Part shown: piece after piece, positions 1 to 10,520 of the stretch
Numbering within the stretch: position 1 is the first letter of the stretch
Layout: the number at the start of each line of letters is the position of its first letter
Assembly: GCA_023678885.1 (NCBI GenBank)
Contig: CM042972.1
Span: 12,234,501-12,298,500 of the forward strand
DNA length: 64,000 nt
DNA from: Pogostemon cablin
Taxonomy: Eukaryota; Streptophyta; Magnoliopsida; Lamiales; Lamiaceae
Reading direction: 5' to 3'
Made by a program: the position numbers and the translations under genes
The notes under the pieces: model-generated
Told to the model about the DNA's origin: nothing
Seen by the model: only the letters and a program-made list of their open reading frames with translations
The model's database searches: none

Positions 1-690
1 CAAGTACTTAAGAATTGAAGCATGTTCCCCTTATCAATCATAATCAACATCTTAGGTAGAAAAATAACAGCTCTTAGATCCCCATGAAATTCAAGTCACA
101 GAATTTAAAGCTCATACTCCTTACTCATAAGAATTCAAAACTCACAGAAAAATTTAGAATAAGAAACGAAGTAACATAATTTCAATCTCCTTCACATCTT
201 GCAAGTTCACTTCATCAACTTTAATACCTTCTCAATCAATAAAGCTCAAACACAAAACATATCATAACAGGAGAGATAAAAATATCAAATAGAAAAAAAA
301 TCGATGACACAGCACCAAAGGACAAATAAAAATGAACAAAAACACACAAGACACCTGGATAGTCGCAAAAAAAATCGAAAGATCGAATAAAATTTGAAAA
401 TTCTAAAAAAAATCGACCTCCAAGTACAAAGACACTAAAATAATGCGGAGTAAACATACCTGGGTGCGGATGGAACAAGGGAAGAACATCATACCCCCAA
501 ACTTAGATGAAAACGTGAGTTGAATCTAAATTTAAAAGGATGTTATTACCTTAAGTGTAAGCACGCACCTTGAGTATAATTCACCTAGCACAAGACAAAA
601 AGAACAAAATAAAATAAAAGTAATAAAACAGTGGATTGCCTCCAACCAAGCACTCTTGTTTAATGTCGAGGAGCTCGACAGAATGCAAAT
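1..690 (-). other. RE1 post-pol spacer
   Basis: Non-coding, AT-rich part of the minus-strand Athila-like element RE1, downstream of its pol remnant. The minus strand shows a purine run AAGTTTGGGGG at about 493-503. The same kind of run occurs after pol in RE2 (about 10288) and in the inverted fragment at 57.8 kb, so I read it as an internal polypurine-like tract and not as an LTR edge. The ATTAAACA motif near 657-664 (minus) resembles the sequence that usually follows integrase in Athila elements. I see no real gene here. Confidence 0.5.
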
Positions 691-1312
691 TCAGAGATGT
701 TCTGACTTATGCATCAACACTTCTTCTTCATCTTTCATCCTCACTTTAAAGTGTTGTTTCGCCATCTTTCGATCCATCCACACTATCTCACCTTTCACGC
801 TCATAAAGATCAACTCATCTGGATCTCCATCTTCATATGCGTCTTTCCTATCAAAGTCAAGATAATCAGAAAGATAAGAATTAGTATCATGATAGGCATA
901 AAGATGAGAGTTAAAGATATCCGGAGGGACTGGTGGAATTTTTAAATAAGAATCATCTCTCTTTCCTTTGCAACGTTTAAATGCGACAATTTTTACTTTG
1001 GAGTTCAACGAGATCGTTCCTTCTTGCAAGTCAATCTTGGCTCTTCCCGTCGCTGGGAATGTCTTCCTAGAATTAGCGGAACTGCAGGATCCACCACTTC
1101 CACCACAACATCCTCAACAACCTTAAGGGTTTTATTATATCAGCACTTGTAGTATGAAATTGCCTAGATGTTGGTTTTAACTCTCCTCCTTCAAGCTCCT
1201 CAAAAACTGCATTAGGCATGATGTTCACATTAGATCCCAAATCACACAGTGCATTCATTTCCTTCTTCCCTTCAATCTCACAAGGGATTATGAATTCTCC
1301 CGGATCACTCAA
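691..1312 (-). pseudogene. RE1 retropepsin and pol-tail remnant
   Basis: Reading on the minus strand from 1312, the peptide begins DPGEFIIPCEIEGKKE and carries the protease active-site motif CDLGSNVNIMP, typical of Athila-type aspartic proteases that process Gag-Pol. The frame shifts near 1030-1080. In the next frame it resumes with the protease C-terminus (ATGRAKIDLQEG) and runs into DDSYLKIP and KGEIVWMDRKMAKQHFKV, which resembles the pol C-terminal tail after integrase. Reverse transcriptase, RNase H and the integrase core are missing between them, an internal deletion of several kilobases compared with RE2. The catalytic Asp-Leu-Gly is kept, but the frameshift and deletion make it non-functional. 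Confidence 0.7.
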
Positions 1313-2253
1313 CTTTTTAGAAGGCTGTTCAGACTCTTTTTTCTTCTTCCATGCCTCATACTTTGATCTTAAAAATGCAATGTACTTCTTGAACTCTTCT
1401 TTCTTCTTTTCTTTTACAAATTGTTGTGGAAATGGAAGAGGATAAGGAGTAATAGGAATTCACCAGTAATCGCACTCATATTCTTTACCCTTCTCTCTTT
1501 CTTTTCTTTCTCATTTTGCTCTTTGCCACTTTTTCTCAAGTATGACAGGTTGGTCTGCTTCTTTTTCTGAATCCAGAGTATCACCATGTTGAGGAAGAGA
1601 ATCGTCGGGCATGACATCAAGGTCACACAGTAGATATTGAGCATTATTGCTCGCTGGGGGGGTGAGCGCGCACGACGCTGTGTGATCTGCCATGCGTGAG
1701 GCTCAGCACTGGCTCATCAGGTGATTACACATGGTTCAAGCCCTGCGAGCTTTTGGATATTATTTCATCATGCTCGGCTCTGTGTGATTGTGCTCGGTAG
1801 CTACCTGGCACCCTATTCCATTGCTCAGTGGTGGCCCAATTCGCACGATAATCACCCGATGACCACTCGGCATCGGGTGATTGCACTCGGCACTCACCGT
1901 GTGAGCTTTCAGATGTTGTTTCATCGATCCAGTGTGTACACCCGACTTCGTGTGATGGTTTCAGATAACTGCCGAGTGTGAATTGATCAGCTATCTCTGA
2001 ACGCTCATCAACATGTGAGTGTGTACAGTAGCAGCCCGATATATGCTTGTTCACGAGCAGGTACGCTCGATTCTCGTCTAGCATGCTTACGGACCATTTT
2101 TCTGCATGCTGACCAGCATCCGGCATCCTCATTTTCTCATACTGTGTACTACTTCTCAAAGTAATAGCCATGCAACTCTCTCTCAGATTCAACTCCATCT
2201 GGGCGGGAAATTTACCTTGTTGTTGCAACTTTCCCACTGCAGCATTCAACTGA
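1313..2253 (-). pseudogene. RE1 gag-protease linker
   Basis: The minus strand has broken frames linking gag to protease. Near 2160 it reads MAITLRSSTQYEK, matching the conserved TLRSG-like motif at the start of the Athila protease linker. The stretch 1725-2100 encodes a low-complexity segment rich in His, Arg, Ser and Glu with loosely repeated units such as HRAQS and CRVQSPDAE. Its GC content is higher than the surroundings. Closer to the protease it reads KKKEEFKKYIAFL. No enzymatic domain is visible. Such linkers evolve quickly in this clade, so only the ends align with relatives. Confidence 0.55.
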
Positions 2254-2752
2254 CTAATAGCAAGGTCTGTTTCTTTCTGCTTCTTCTCTGCTGTCTTTTT
2301 TTGTGACCATCATATTAAACATCAAATCCATCTTATCTTTTATTGATGATCTCCTTTCAGCAGGTTTCTGAGCTGGAACAATTCCCGGAGGTGGTGCAAC
2401 TGTGCTATTAGGATTTGAGTAAGACAGATTCTTATCCCTTCTCTGGTTGTTGAAGTTTGAATTTCCTTGGTTCCAACCTTGCTGAAATTGATGGTTGTTC
2501 CCTTGGTCACTCCTCCCTCCAAACTGATTGTTCGGTCTGAAATTCTGTCTGTTTCTATTATATCCTCTTTGAAACATAGCATAATATGCCTCCTTGAATT
2601 CTTCCTCATCTCCAGCTTTAGTTACCCCCTCTTTGTTCCCTTTAGTGAGACTATCCATCTTATTATTCAGTTCATCTAATCGATCATGGAGGGCTGACAC
2701 TTCACTATTTCTGGCTTGTATTTCTATTTTCGCTACTTTATCTAAAGAAGCG
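2254..2752 (-). pseudogene. RE1 gag, C-terminal part
   Basis: The minus strand encodes SALHDRLDELNNKMDSL, a short coiled-coil-like stretch, then an Asn/Gln/Gly/Arg-rich region (YNRNRQNFRPNNQ, NQGNSNFNNQ) and SYSNPNSTVAPPPGIVPAQ. This is the usual C-terminal tail of Athila Gag, which binds RNA without a canonical zinc knuckle. The frame is continuous with the N-terminal gag portion ending at 15175 once RE2 is removed. RE2 therefore landed inside gag codons. Gag would form the virus-like particle; here it is split. Confidence 0.75.
2748..2752. other. Target-site duplication of RE2, left copy
   Basis: AAGCG immediately precedes the 5' LTR of RE2. The same five bases follow the 3' LTR at 15175-15179. 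Confidence 0.9.
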
Positions 2753-2965
2753 TGATGAGCGATATTTTCATCTAGATTTTAGTGACTTTTTATGTGTGTT
2801 TTCATATGATTTTATTCGTATTTGTGTACTATTTGGCTGTGTTTTGTGTTTTTAAGGAAATGTGTGAGAATGAGCTTAAACGTATGAAAAACAGGTGAAA
2901 ATGGAGCAAAAACGGAGATGGGAGCTGAAACGGTGAAGAAAATAAAAAAATGGTCAATAGGACGT

Positions 2966-3175
2966 AAAAACACGGTCGTGCTTTTATGTCATGACCGTGT
3001 TTTTTTGCAGAATGAAGAAATGTACAGAGAGCTGAAATTTTGCAAGAAAACACGGGCATATGCAGGAAAACACGCCCGTGTTTTCTTGCACGGGTGAAAA
3101 TCACATTCCCGGCTGAAAAATCACAATTTGCATAAAAACACGGGCAGATGTAAGAAAACACGACCGTGTTTTCTT
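2966..3175. repeat. Hairpin cluster in RE2 LTR U3
   Basis: Three inverted repeats lie just upstream of the TATA box. Arms AAAAACACGGTC and GACCGTGTTTTT pair at 2966-3004. A perfect 17-bp pair, TGCAAGAAAACACGGGC at 3041-3057 and its reverse complement at 3074-3090, follows. A third pair of the same type is at about 3131-3175. All share the core ACACGG. Confidence 0.85.
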
Positions 3176-3222
3176 GAGATAGTGGCAAAATTGAAGTGCG
3201 ATTTCCAGATTTTCCAAGGGGG

Positions 3223-3230
3223 TATAAATA
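3223..3230 (+). promoter_or_regulatory. TATA box of RE2 5' LTR
   Basis: TATAAATA sits inside a short palindrome, GGGGTATAAATACCCC. The same arrangement is kept in the 3' LTR (14091-14098), and RE3 has the same TATA sequence at 10972-10979. Confidence 0.7.
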
Positions 3231-4303
3231 CCCCTAATTTCAACATTTGCACAAGATTATCAAGGGTTTTCACTGTTTCACACACCTCACACACCATTTC
3301 CTCCATTTCACACCATTATCTTCATCCATTCTTCATCCATATCATCTACCTTCATCCCACCATCAAAATCACCATCCATTTAAGGAAAAGAAGCAAGAAA
3401 TAGAGGAGAATTACAAGGGGAAGGAGAATATCACCATTGGAGGCATCCAAGGGAGTTTTCATCCAACTTTTGTATTGAAACCTTATTGTTCATTATGTTT
3501 TGTAAGGATCTTAATGTCTATGTTATTTCCTTTTGAATATGATAGGCTAATCTCCCTTGTGAGATTAGCAATATAAGAGTTTTTGGATAATTTTTGGATT
3601 TGTGTATTTAAATTCATATGTTGATTGGGTAAATGAATTTTCTATCATTGATGTTTGAGATCTTGAGGTTTATGATGGTTTGTGTGTCTAGTTGTTCTAA
3701 ATATGTGATTAGATTGAGAAACCAATTATATGCTTAGGATAATTAAGTGAATCATTTCATCAAACACTTCATGTGCATTATAAATTGTAAAGAGATTGAA
3801 AAACCTTTATAATTTAGATCCATTTGATAGAACATGTGATTGGTTTGATCGAGAGGTTGATTAATTGTGTGAAGGGACTCTTATTTCAAGCTTAGTACCT
3901 AGTTGGAATTGTTTGAGTGAGAACCAATCCGTTGAGCTAATTGAGACTCATATATTATCCATCTCTAGAGGGAGTTTAGGTAAATTTAGTGTTGGCCCTT
4001 AATCATTGCCCATGACAATATGAATTTGATGCATAATTCCTAGAATTACCATTTCTTGATTGTTGTTAATCTCACTTTTAATCAATTTGAAAAATCACTT
4101 TTCATCCATCCATCTTGTTTTTTTATCATTGCTTGTTTGCTTGTTTTGATTACTCCTTTTTACTCGTTGAACAACCACTCTATTGATGATTCGTCTCTAT
4201 AAATTACAAGAAATGTGAGATCGCTTAAGCACTAGTACCTACCTCCCTGTGGTCCGATAAATTATTTTAATTGGTCATCCCTACTAAAAAATGGCTAATC
4301 AAA

Positions 4304-4321
4304 TGGCGCCGCTGTCGGGGA
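4304..4321 (+). promoter_or_regulatory. RE2 primer binding site, tRNA-Asp type
   Basis: TGGCGCCGCTGTCGGGGA begins two bases after the 5' LTR. It closely matches the tRNA-Asp complement used by Athila-type elements and would prime minus-strand DNA synthesis. Confidence 0.85.
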
Positions 4322-4439
4322 GGCAACGGTTGCTAGTAGCTTGAAGAAGGATCGTTTTGAGTAATCTTACTAGAGACATTTTTATTTTGTTTATTTGTAT
4401 TTGCTTTTGAAAATCTTGTTCTAACTTCTCTTATTTTGA

Positions 4440-6110
4440 ATGTGTATGCAAACAAGGTCAAAAAGGAAACAAGTTGAACCTATTGATTTAGAAATTGAAC
4501 ACACTTTTCGAAGAAGAAAAAAGGAGAACAAAACCAAAAAGAGTAATCCAATGGAGAACAATCAAGATGAACGGATTGATGTTAGGAATGATGGAGACGG
4601 AGTGCAAAATGTTCAAGACAACGCACAAGCACCCCAAGTCAATGTTAATCATCCTCAACAAGCTCAACAAAATTTTGGAGGTCTTAACAATCAAGCTTTG
4701 CTTCAACAAATGATGCAACAAGTCATGCTTCAACAAGGTTTTCAACATGCTTATGCACCTCCACCACCACCTCCGGTGCATCGAGGGCCTCAAGTAGATC
4801 CAAGGGTGATCCGGGATTTCTTCATGCCAAGAGCAATGCCACAAATGATGGATCCACCAATCAATACCAACAACTTTAAATTTAAAACGGGCTTGATTTC
4901 TATGGTGAGAGAACAACAATTTAGTGGAACGCCGAATGAAGATCCCAATGCTCATCTTGCACAATTTATTGAGATTGCCAACACCAAGAAGATGAATGGG
5001 GTGTGCGAGGATTGTATTAAATGAGGTTGTTTTCATTTTCGTTGAGAGATCGTGCTCGAACATGGTTATCTACCATTACTCCGGGTACGTGCAACACATG
5101 GGATGAGCTTGCACAAATATTCTTGAACAAATACTTTCCACCTTCTAAGATGCTTCAAATGAAGAGCTTGATCACCCAATTCAAGAAAATGCCTCAAGAG
5201 AGCTTTTATGAAGCGTGGGAACGGTTTAAGGATATGCTACGCAAGTGTCCACAACTTGGCTTTTCGGAAAATCAACAAGTGAGGTTTTTCTATCAAGGTT
5301 TGGTAAATGGTTAAAGAGTGATTGTTGATGCTTCGGCGGGTGGATCCGTACTTGGAGTGACTCCGGAAAAGGCTATAAGGATTTTTGATGAGATTGCTAT
5401 AAATGTATACCAATGGCCATCGGAGAGAGTTAGTGGATGCTATGGGTTTGAGAGTTTTGATCAAGGGCAACAATTTAGTGTGAAGAGTGCTAGTGTGGAA
5501 CCAAGTATGCCAAGTATTGAGATGATAGCGGCGGAGGTAATGAGGCAAATGAGTTTGAACCAAGGTATGAATAATAAAGTAGTTAATATGATTGAAGGCC
5601 AAATTGATCAAGGTGTGCTTCCTCCGAATAGTGTTAGTGGGGAACAATGGGCTATGACAATGCCTCGTGTGGAAGATGTGCAATACATGCAAGGAAGGAA
5701 TTACCAAGGCAACTATCAAAACAATTACCAAGGTAATTTCACCCACAACCAAGGAAACTATTCACCAAGGCAAGGAGGCTTCAATAGTTAAGGAAGTGGA
5801 AGCTCATACCCACAACAACAAAGAAGGCAAGATAACTTCTCTTATTCAAACCCGAGCAATGCGGTTACTTATCCCCCGGGTATCATCCAGGAGCTAAAGT
5901 GCCAAATAATGAAGGGAAGGCAACAACCGAAGAACTCATTGAAAAGTTGATTGCATCAAACAAAACTCAAGATGGGACAAGAAGAAAGATTGATGAAGCT
6001 AATATAGAAGGTTCAAAGCCTTGGAGCACTCGGTTGGTCAAATTGCTAGTTCATTGAGTGTGAATGAAAAAGGAAAATTTCCTTCTACCACCATTGTCAA
6101 TCCAAAAGAG
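4440..6110 (+). pseudogene. RE2 gag, broken
   Basis: Gag starts at 4440 with MCMQTRSKRKQVEPIDLEIE, the usual Athila opening. It continues through a Gln/Pro-rich stretch with a PPPPPP run, then the Retrotrans_gag core (REQQFSGTPNEDPNAHLAQF, LFSFSLRDRARTWL, FLNKYFPPSKM, ESFYEAWERFKDML) and an Asn/Gln/Gly-rich tail (NYQGNYQNNYQGN). Three lesions are visible: a one-base loss in an A run near 5021, an in-frame TAA at 5312 and another TAA near 5789. After these the frame continues to SYSNPSNAVTYPPG. No zinc knuckle is present. The protein cannot be made as one chain. Confidence 0.88.
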
Positions 6111-6128
6111 TAATGCAAGGCAATCACT

Positions 6129-8135
6129 TTGAGGAGCGGAACTAACTATGAGGGACCCTCTATGCCTATGGAAAATGAGAAGTTAGAAGAGAAGGAGGTT
6201 GAGGAAAACTTGGTTGAGGAAGAGTTTGTGGAAGAAGGTGAAGTTGAAGCTAAAGAAAATGATGAAACGGAAGTTGTTGAAAAGAAATGGCAAAGAACCA
6301 ATGCAATGAAAAAGAAAGAGAAAGAAGTGGAGTTGGAAAGGGATAGTTGGGGCATACCAAAAACTCAAGTGCCTATTCCTTTTCCACATAGATTCTTGAA
6401 GAAGGGCATTGATGAAAAGTTTGCAAAGTTTTTGGAGATCTTCAAGAAAATCCACATCAATATACCCTTTGCGGATGCTTTGAGATAAATGCCTCATTAT
6501 AGCAAGTTTTTAAAAGACATCATGGCAAGAAAAAGGAGCTTAGTGGAGAATGAGACCTTAAACTTGACGGAGGAGTGTAGTGCCATAATTCAAAAGAAGT
6601 TGCCTCCAAAGCTCAAAGATCCGGGGAGTTTTGTCATACCATGTGAGATGGGTAAGAGTAAAGTTCATAAAGCTCTTTGTGATCTTAGGGCTAGTATCAA
6701 TTTGATTTCTATGTCTATCTTTAAGAAACTTGGTATAGGGAAAGTAAAGCCTACGTCCGTTACATTGCAACTTGCGGATAGGTCTTTGACTTATCCTAAG
6801 GGAGTAGTTGAGGATGTGTTAGTTAAAGTTGGAAAGTTCATATTTCCGGTGGATTTTGTAGTGCTTGACATGGACGAGAATGCAAATGTTCCACTGATTT
6901 TGGGGCGTCCATTCTTGGCCACGGGAAGGGCTTTAATTGATGTGCATAAAGGGGAATTGACTTTGAGGGTGAATGAAGAAGAAGTGTTTTTCTTGAGAAA
7001 TGTTATGAGGCATCCGGATGAGAAAGAAGAATGTAGAAGGATTGAATTAATTGATGAGATTGTTCAAAAGAACTTGCCATTTTTTCTATCTAAAGATCCT
7101 CTTGAGACAAGCATGAGCCATTCTCTTACTTTATCTTTAAATTCTACTACTTCTTTATATTGTTTAGAAGATGATGATATAAATTATTGCTTACATAATT
7201 TGAATGCTTGTAGGGAAATGCAAGAAGATGAAGCCAAAATGATGTACTATGGAAAGAGGGAGTATCTTCCATTGGAAGTTGAAGGTGAAGAGTCAAAGGT
7301 TGAAAAGGGAAAAGAGGAATTGAAGTCATTACCCGATCACCTTATGTATGCATACTTGGGGGATGACAAAACCTTTCTGATAATTGTATCATCATCTCTT
7401 TCACTTCTAGAGCTTGATAAATTGTTGAGGGTGCTTAGAGATCATAAAAGTGCTATAAGGTGGAGTCTTGATGATTTGAAAGGCATAAGTCCTACTATTT
7501 GTATGCATCATATTAGATTAATTGATGAGAGTAAAACATGCATACAACCTCAACGTCGTTTGAACCCCATTATGCAAGAGGTTGTTAGGAAAGAAGTTTT
7601 GAAATGGTTGGATGCTAGAATTGTTTATGCCATAAGTGATAGTCCTCATGTAAGTCCTTTGCATGTTGTGGCTAAGAAAGGGCGATTAACCATTGTTAAA
7701 ACAGAATTTGATGAGGAACTTGCTACAAGGGTGAAAACGGGGTGGAGAGTTTGTTGTGATTATAGGAAGCTTAATGAAAACACTCATAAAGATCATTTCT
7801 CTTTGCCTTTTATTGATCAAATGCTTGATAGGTTGGCGGGATACAAGTATTATTATTTTCTAGATGGTTACTTGGGGTACAACCAAATCATGATATCCCA
7901 CGAGGATCAAGAGAAAATAATTTTTACTTGTCCGTATGACACATTTGCTTTTTATAAGTTGCCTTTTGGGTTGTGCAATGCCCCCACTACCTTTCAACGT
8001 TGTATGATGGCCATCTTTGGGGGATTGATTGAAAATGTGATGGAAGTGTTTATGGATGTTTTTCCGTGTTTGGGTCTTCATTTGATAAATGCTTGGCAAA
8101 TCTTTCTATGGTGTTGCAGCGATGTCAAGATATGA
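6129..8135 (+). pseudogene. RE2 linker, protease and N-terminal reverse transcriptase
   Basis: 6129-6488 encodes the acidic linker, opening with the conserved RSGTNYEGP and containing a Glu-rich run. An in-frame TAA follows at about 6486. The next frame, 6489-8135 (548 residues), has the protease from about residue 45 and the reverse transcriptase from about residue 335, with the typical SDSPHVSPLHVVAKKG, WRVCCDYRKLN and LPFGLCNAPTTFQRCM. Two catalytic defects stand out. The protease motif reads CDLRASINL, so the Gly after the catalytic Asp is Arg. The reverse transcriptase box reads FMDVF where FMDDF is expected. A one-base deletion in the T run just after it ends the frame. Confidence 0.9.
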
Positions 8136-9100
8136 ACCTAGTCTTGAATTGGGAAAAATGTCATTTTATGGTTCAAGAGGGTATCATACTTGGGCATCAT
8201 ATATCGGAGAAAGGTTTGAGAGTTGATAGGGTGAATGTTGTTGCCATTGAACATCATCCCCCACCTAAGAATGAAAAAGGAGTTAGATCGTTCCTTGGCC
8301 ACGTCGGGTTCTATCGACGTTTTATAAAGGATTTTTCTAACATAGCTAAACCTTTGTGTAAATTGCTTGAAAAAGATGCTTCGTTTGAATTTAATGATGA
8401 CTGTCTTGATGCTTTTAGGGTGCTCAAGGAAGCTTTAATTTCATCTCCAATCCTCGTCTCTCCCGATTGGAGTAAGTCTTTTGAGCTCCATTGTGATGTA
8501 AGTGACAATGCATTGGGAGTGGTGCTTGGTCAAGTTAGGGAGAGGAAGTTTCGAGCGATCTACTATGCATCAAAGATGTTCAATACAAATCAAAAGAATT
8601 ACACTACAACGGAAAAAGAATTCTTATCCATGGTTTATGCTTTTAAAAAATTTCATCCATACCTAGTTGGCACGAAAACCATTGTTTATACGGATCATGC
8701 CGCCATTAGGTATTTGATAAGTAAGAAAGATGCTAAACCTAGACTAATTCATTGGGTTCTTTTGTTGCAGGAGTTCGATGTGGAGATACGTGACAAGAAG
8801 GGGGTTGAAAATGTCATAGCCGACCACTTGTCACATTTGGAAAATGTTGATGAAGAGAGAACTATGAAGTTCATTAAGGATGTATTTCCGGATAAAGAGA
8901 TCCTTCAAGTTGATTTTCAAAGGATGTATACTTTGTGTGAGACCGGGAGGCCGTGGTATGCGGATTTCTTAAATTATTTAGCTTGTGACCTCAAGCCGAA
9001 TCATCTCACCGAATCTCAAAGGAAGAAGTTCTATCATGATGTCAATGAGTATTTATGGGATGATCCTCTTTGTTTAAAAATTTTCCGGATGGAATCATAA
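8066..9100 (+). pseudogene. RE2 C-terminal reverse transcriptase and RNase H
   Basis: This frame picks up right after the deletion at the reverse transcriptase active site. It contains the thumb region (NWEKCHFMVQEGIILGH, FLGHVGFYRRFIKDFS) and then the RNase H domain from about residue 135 (FELHCDVSDNALGVVLGQ, YTTTEKEFLSMVYAF, VYTDHAAIRYL, ENVIADHLSHL). The RNase H would degrade the RNA strand of the RNA-DNA hybrid. A frameshift at about 9080 interrupts the chain before the integrase. The ATG at 8066 is only an artefact of that upstream frameshift, not a real start. Confidence 0.88.
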
Positions 9101-9104
9101 GGAG

Positions 9105-10105
9105 GTGTATCCCGGAGGAGGAGAAGTTAAGTGGTTCACCATAGATTTCAAAAGACGGGAGCAAAGATCCTACAATCGGGATTGTATGCCCATGAGGAAC
9201 ATTTTTGAAGTTGAGGTGTTCGATGTATGGGGGATGGACTTCATGGGCCCCTTTCCGCCTTCCAATGGTTATATTTACATATTGCTTGCGGTGGATTATA
9301 TGTCTAAATGGGTGGAAGCAATCCCGACAAGGACAAATGATGCTCTAGTGGTCAAGGCTTTCTTAAAGAAGAACATCTTGCTAGATTCGGGGTGCCAAAG
9401 GCCATGATTAGTGATGGGGGATCTCACTTTATCAACAAGCTTATTGAGAAGCTTTTGAATGGCTATGGAGTGAAGCATAAGATTTCTACACCTTACCATC
9501 CTCAAACAAATGGCTTGACGGAGATGTCAAATAGGCAAGTGAAGCTTGTACTTGAGTAGATGGTCAATGAAAATCGAAAGGATTGGTCTTCTAAGCTTGA
9601 TGATGCCTTTTGGGCTTATCGAACGACCTAAAAGACCGCCCTAGGTTTTTCTCCGTACAAGCTTGTTTATGGGAAGGTATGCCATTTACCCGTGGAGTTG
9701 GAGCATAAGGCACTATGGGCCCTTCGGAAGTTGAACTTTGATGAGAAAGAATCCAGAAAGAAAATGTGCCTCCAATTGGTTGAATTAGAAGAGTTTAGAG
9801 AAGAAGCTTATTCAAGATCAAGGGTTTTGAAGGAGAAGCTCAAAAGATGGCACGATGAAAGGATAAAAATGAAGGAGTTTATTCTGAGGGATATTCTATT
9901 GTTCAATTCATGAATTAAGTTGTTTCCCGAAAAACTTCGTTCCAAATGGACTGGGCTATACTTGGTGATTGAGGCTAGAGATGATGGTTCCTTGAAGCTT
10001 GAAGGATTAGATGGAAATACTTTTGTGGTTAATGGTCAAAGGGTGAAGCATTACTATTCTCCCTCTCAAAGGGAGTTGGTATATGTGGATACCTTCACAT
10101 CTTGA
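9105..10105 (+). pseudogene. RE2 integrase remnant
   Basis: The integrase core is recognisable in pieces. FDVWGMDFMGPFPPSNGY and VDYMSKWVEAIP carry the first catalytic Asp. After a frameshift at about 9390 come ISDGGSHF and TPYHPQTNGLTE with the second Asp and the Glu. Stops follow at about 9557 and 9630 and again at about 9911. The C-terminal piece (9920-10105) reads FPEKLRSKWTGLYLVIEARD and ends NGQRVKHYYSP, the standard Athila pol tail. The N-terminal His-His-Cys-Cys zinc domain has been lost by a deletion between about 9145 and 9190. It would have inserted the cDNA into the genome. Confidence 0.87.
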
Positions 10106-10520
10106 AAGACTGTATCCTTTTAGTAGTTTAGGATTGTAAATATTTCTTTTTATTTTGCATTTTTGGCCTTGTAGGTGGATTGTGCTTGTGAGAAGAATGA
10201 GTATTGAAGATACGAAGGGTGCTTGAATTGAAGTGTGTAAGTTTGTCACACCACTTTTTGCAAACTTAATTCGAAACTCTTGTTTCAATTTAAGTTTGGG
10301 GGGATATGGTGTAGTGTGACATACTTTTTCTTTTGAAGGCATATACTTTTCGTGTTTTTAGGCTAATTTTGAATTTTTCTCATGAGTATTGGTTTGAATT
10401 TTTGTATGATTGGTTGTGTTGAAATGCATGATAGTCCATATTTTTAATGAAATTGTTGAGCTAATGGTTTTGTTAAGCATGTATGAAGGGTATCAGAAAC
10501 ACGATTGAGCTCATAGCTAA
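10106..10520 (+). other. RE2 post-pol spacer, first part
   Basis: No gene. It holds an internal purine tract, AAGTTTGGGGGGATATGG, at about 10287-10304, as seen after pol in other Athila-like pieces of this window. It is interrupted by RE3 at 10521. Confidence 0.6.

Larger units (their letters stand above)
1..2752 (-). mobile_element. RE1, Athila-like Ty3/gypsy element, 3' portion
   Basis: This is the downstream half of a minus-strand LTR retrotransposon whose upstream half lies at 15175-19223. The two halves were separated by insertion of RE2. The gag reading frame continues across the RE2 insertion point, and the 5-bp sequence AAGCG is present on both sides (2748-2752 and 15175-15179). Order on the minus strand is gag end, variable linker, protease, pol tail, spacer. 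Reverse transcriptase, RNase H and the integrase core are absent, so this copy is a deletion derivative and not autonomous. The 3' LTR lies outside the window. Confidence 0.8.
2753..4301 (+). repeat. RE2 5' LTR
   Basis: 1549 bp, starting TGATGAGCGATATTTTC and ending GGCTAATCA. It matches 13620-15174 throughout. It holds a hairpin cluster (2966-3175), a TATA box (3223-3230) and no gene. Short open frames within it, such as 3128-3403, are antisense or chance readings. Confidence 0.95.

Noticed and set aside
1..494. 3' LTR of RE1
   Set aside because: A purine tract lies at 493-503, but the next bases do not match the start of the 5' LTR at 19223, and similar tracts occur internally after pol in related elements.
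3128..3576. Frames in the RE2 LTR (and 13779-14406) as host genes
   Set aside because: They lie within LTR U3-R sequence over hairpins and the TATA box, and are not conserved in frame between the two LTRs.
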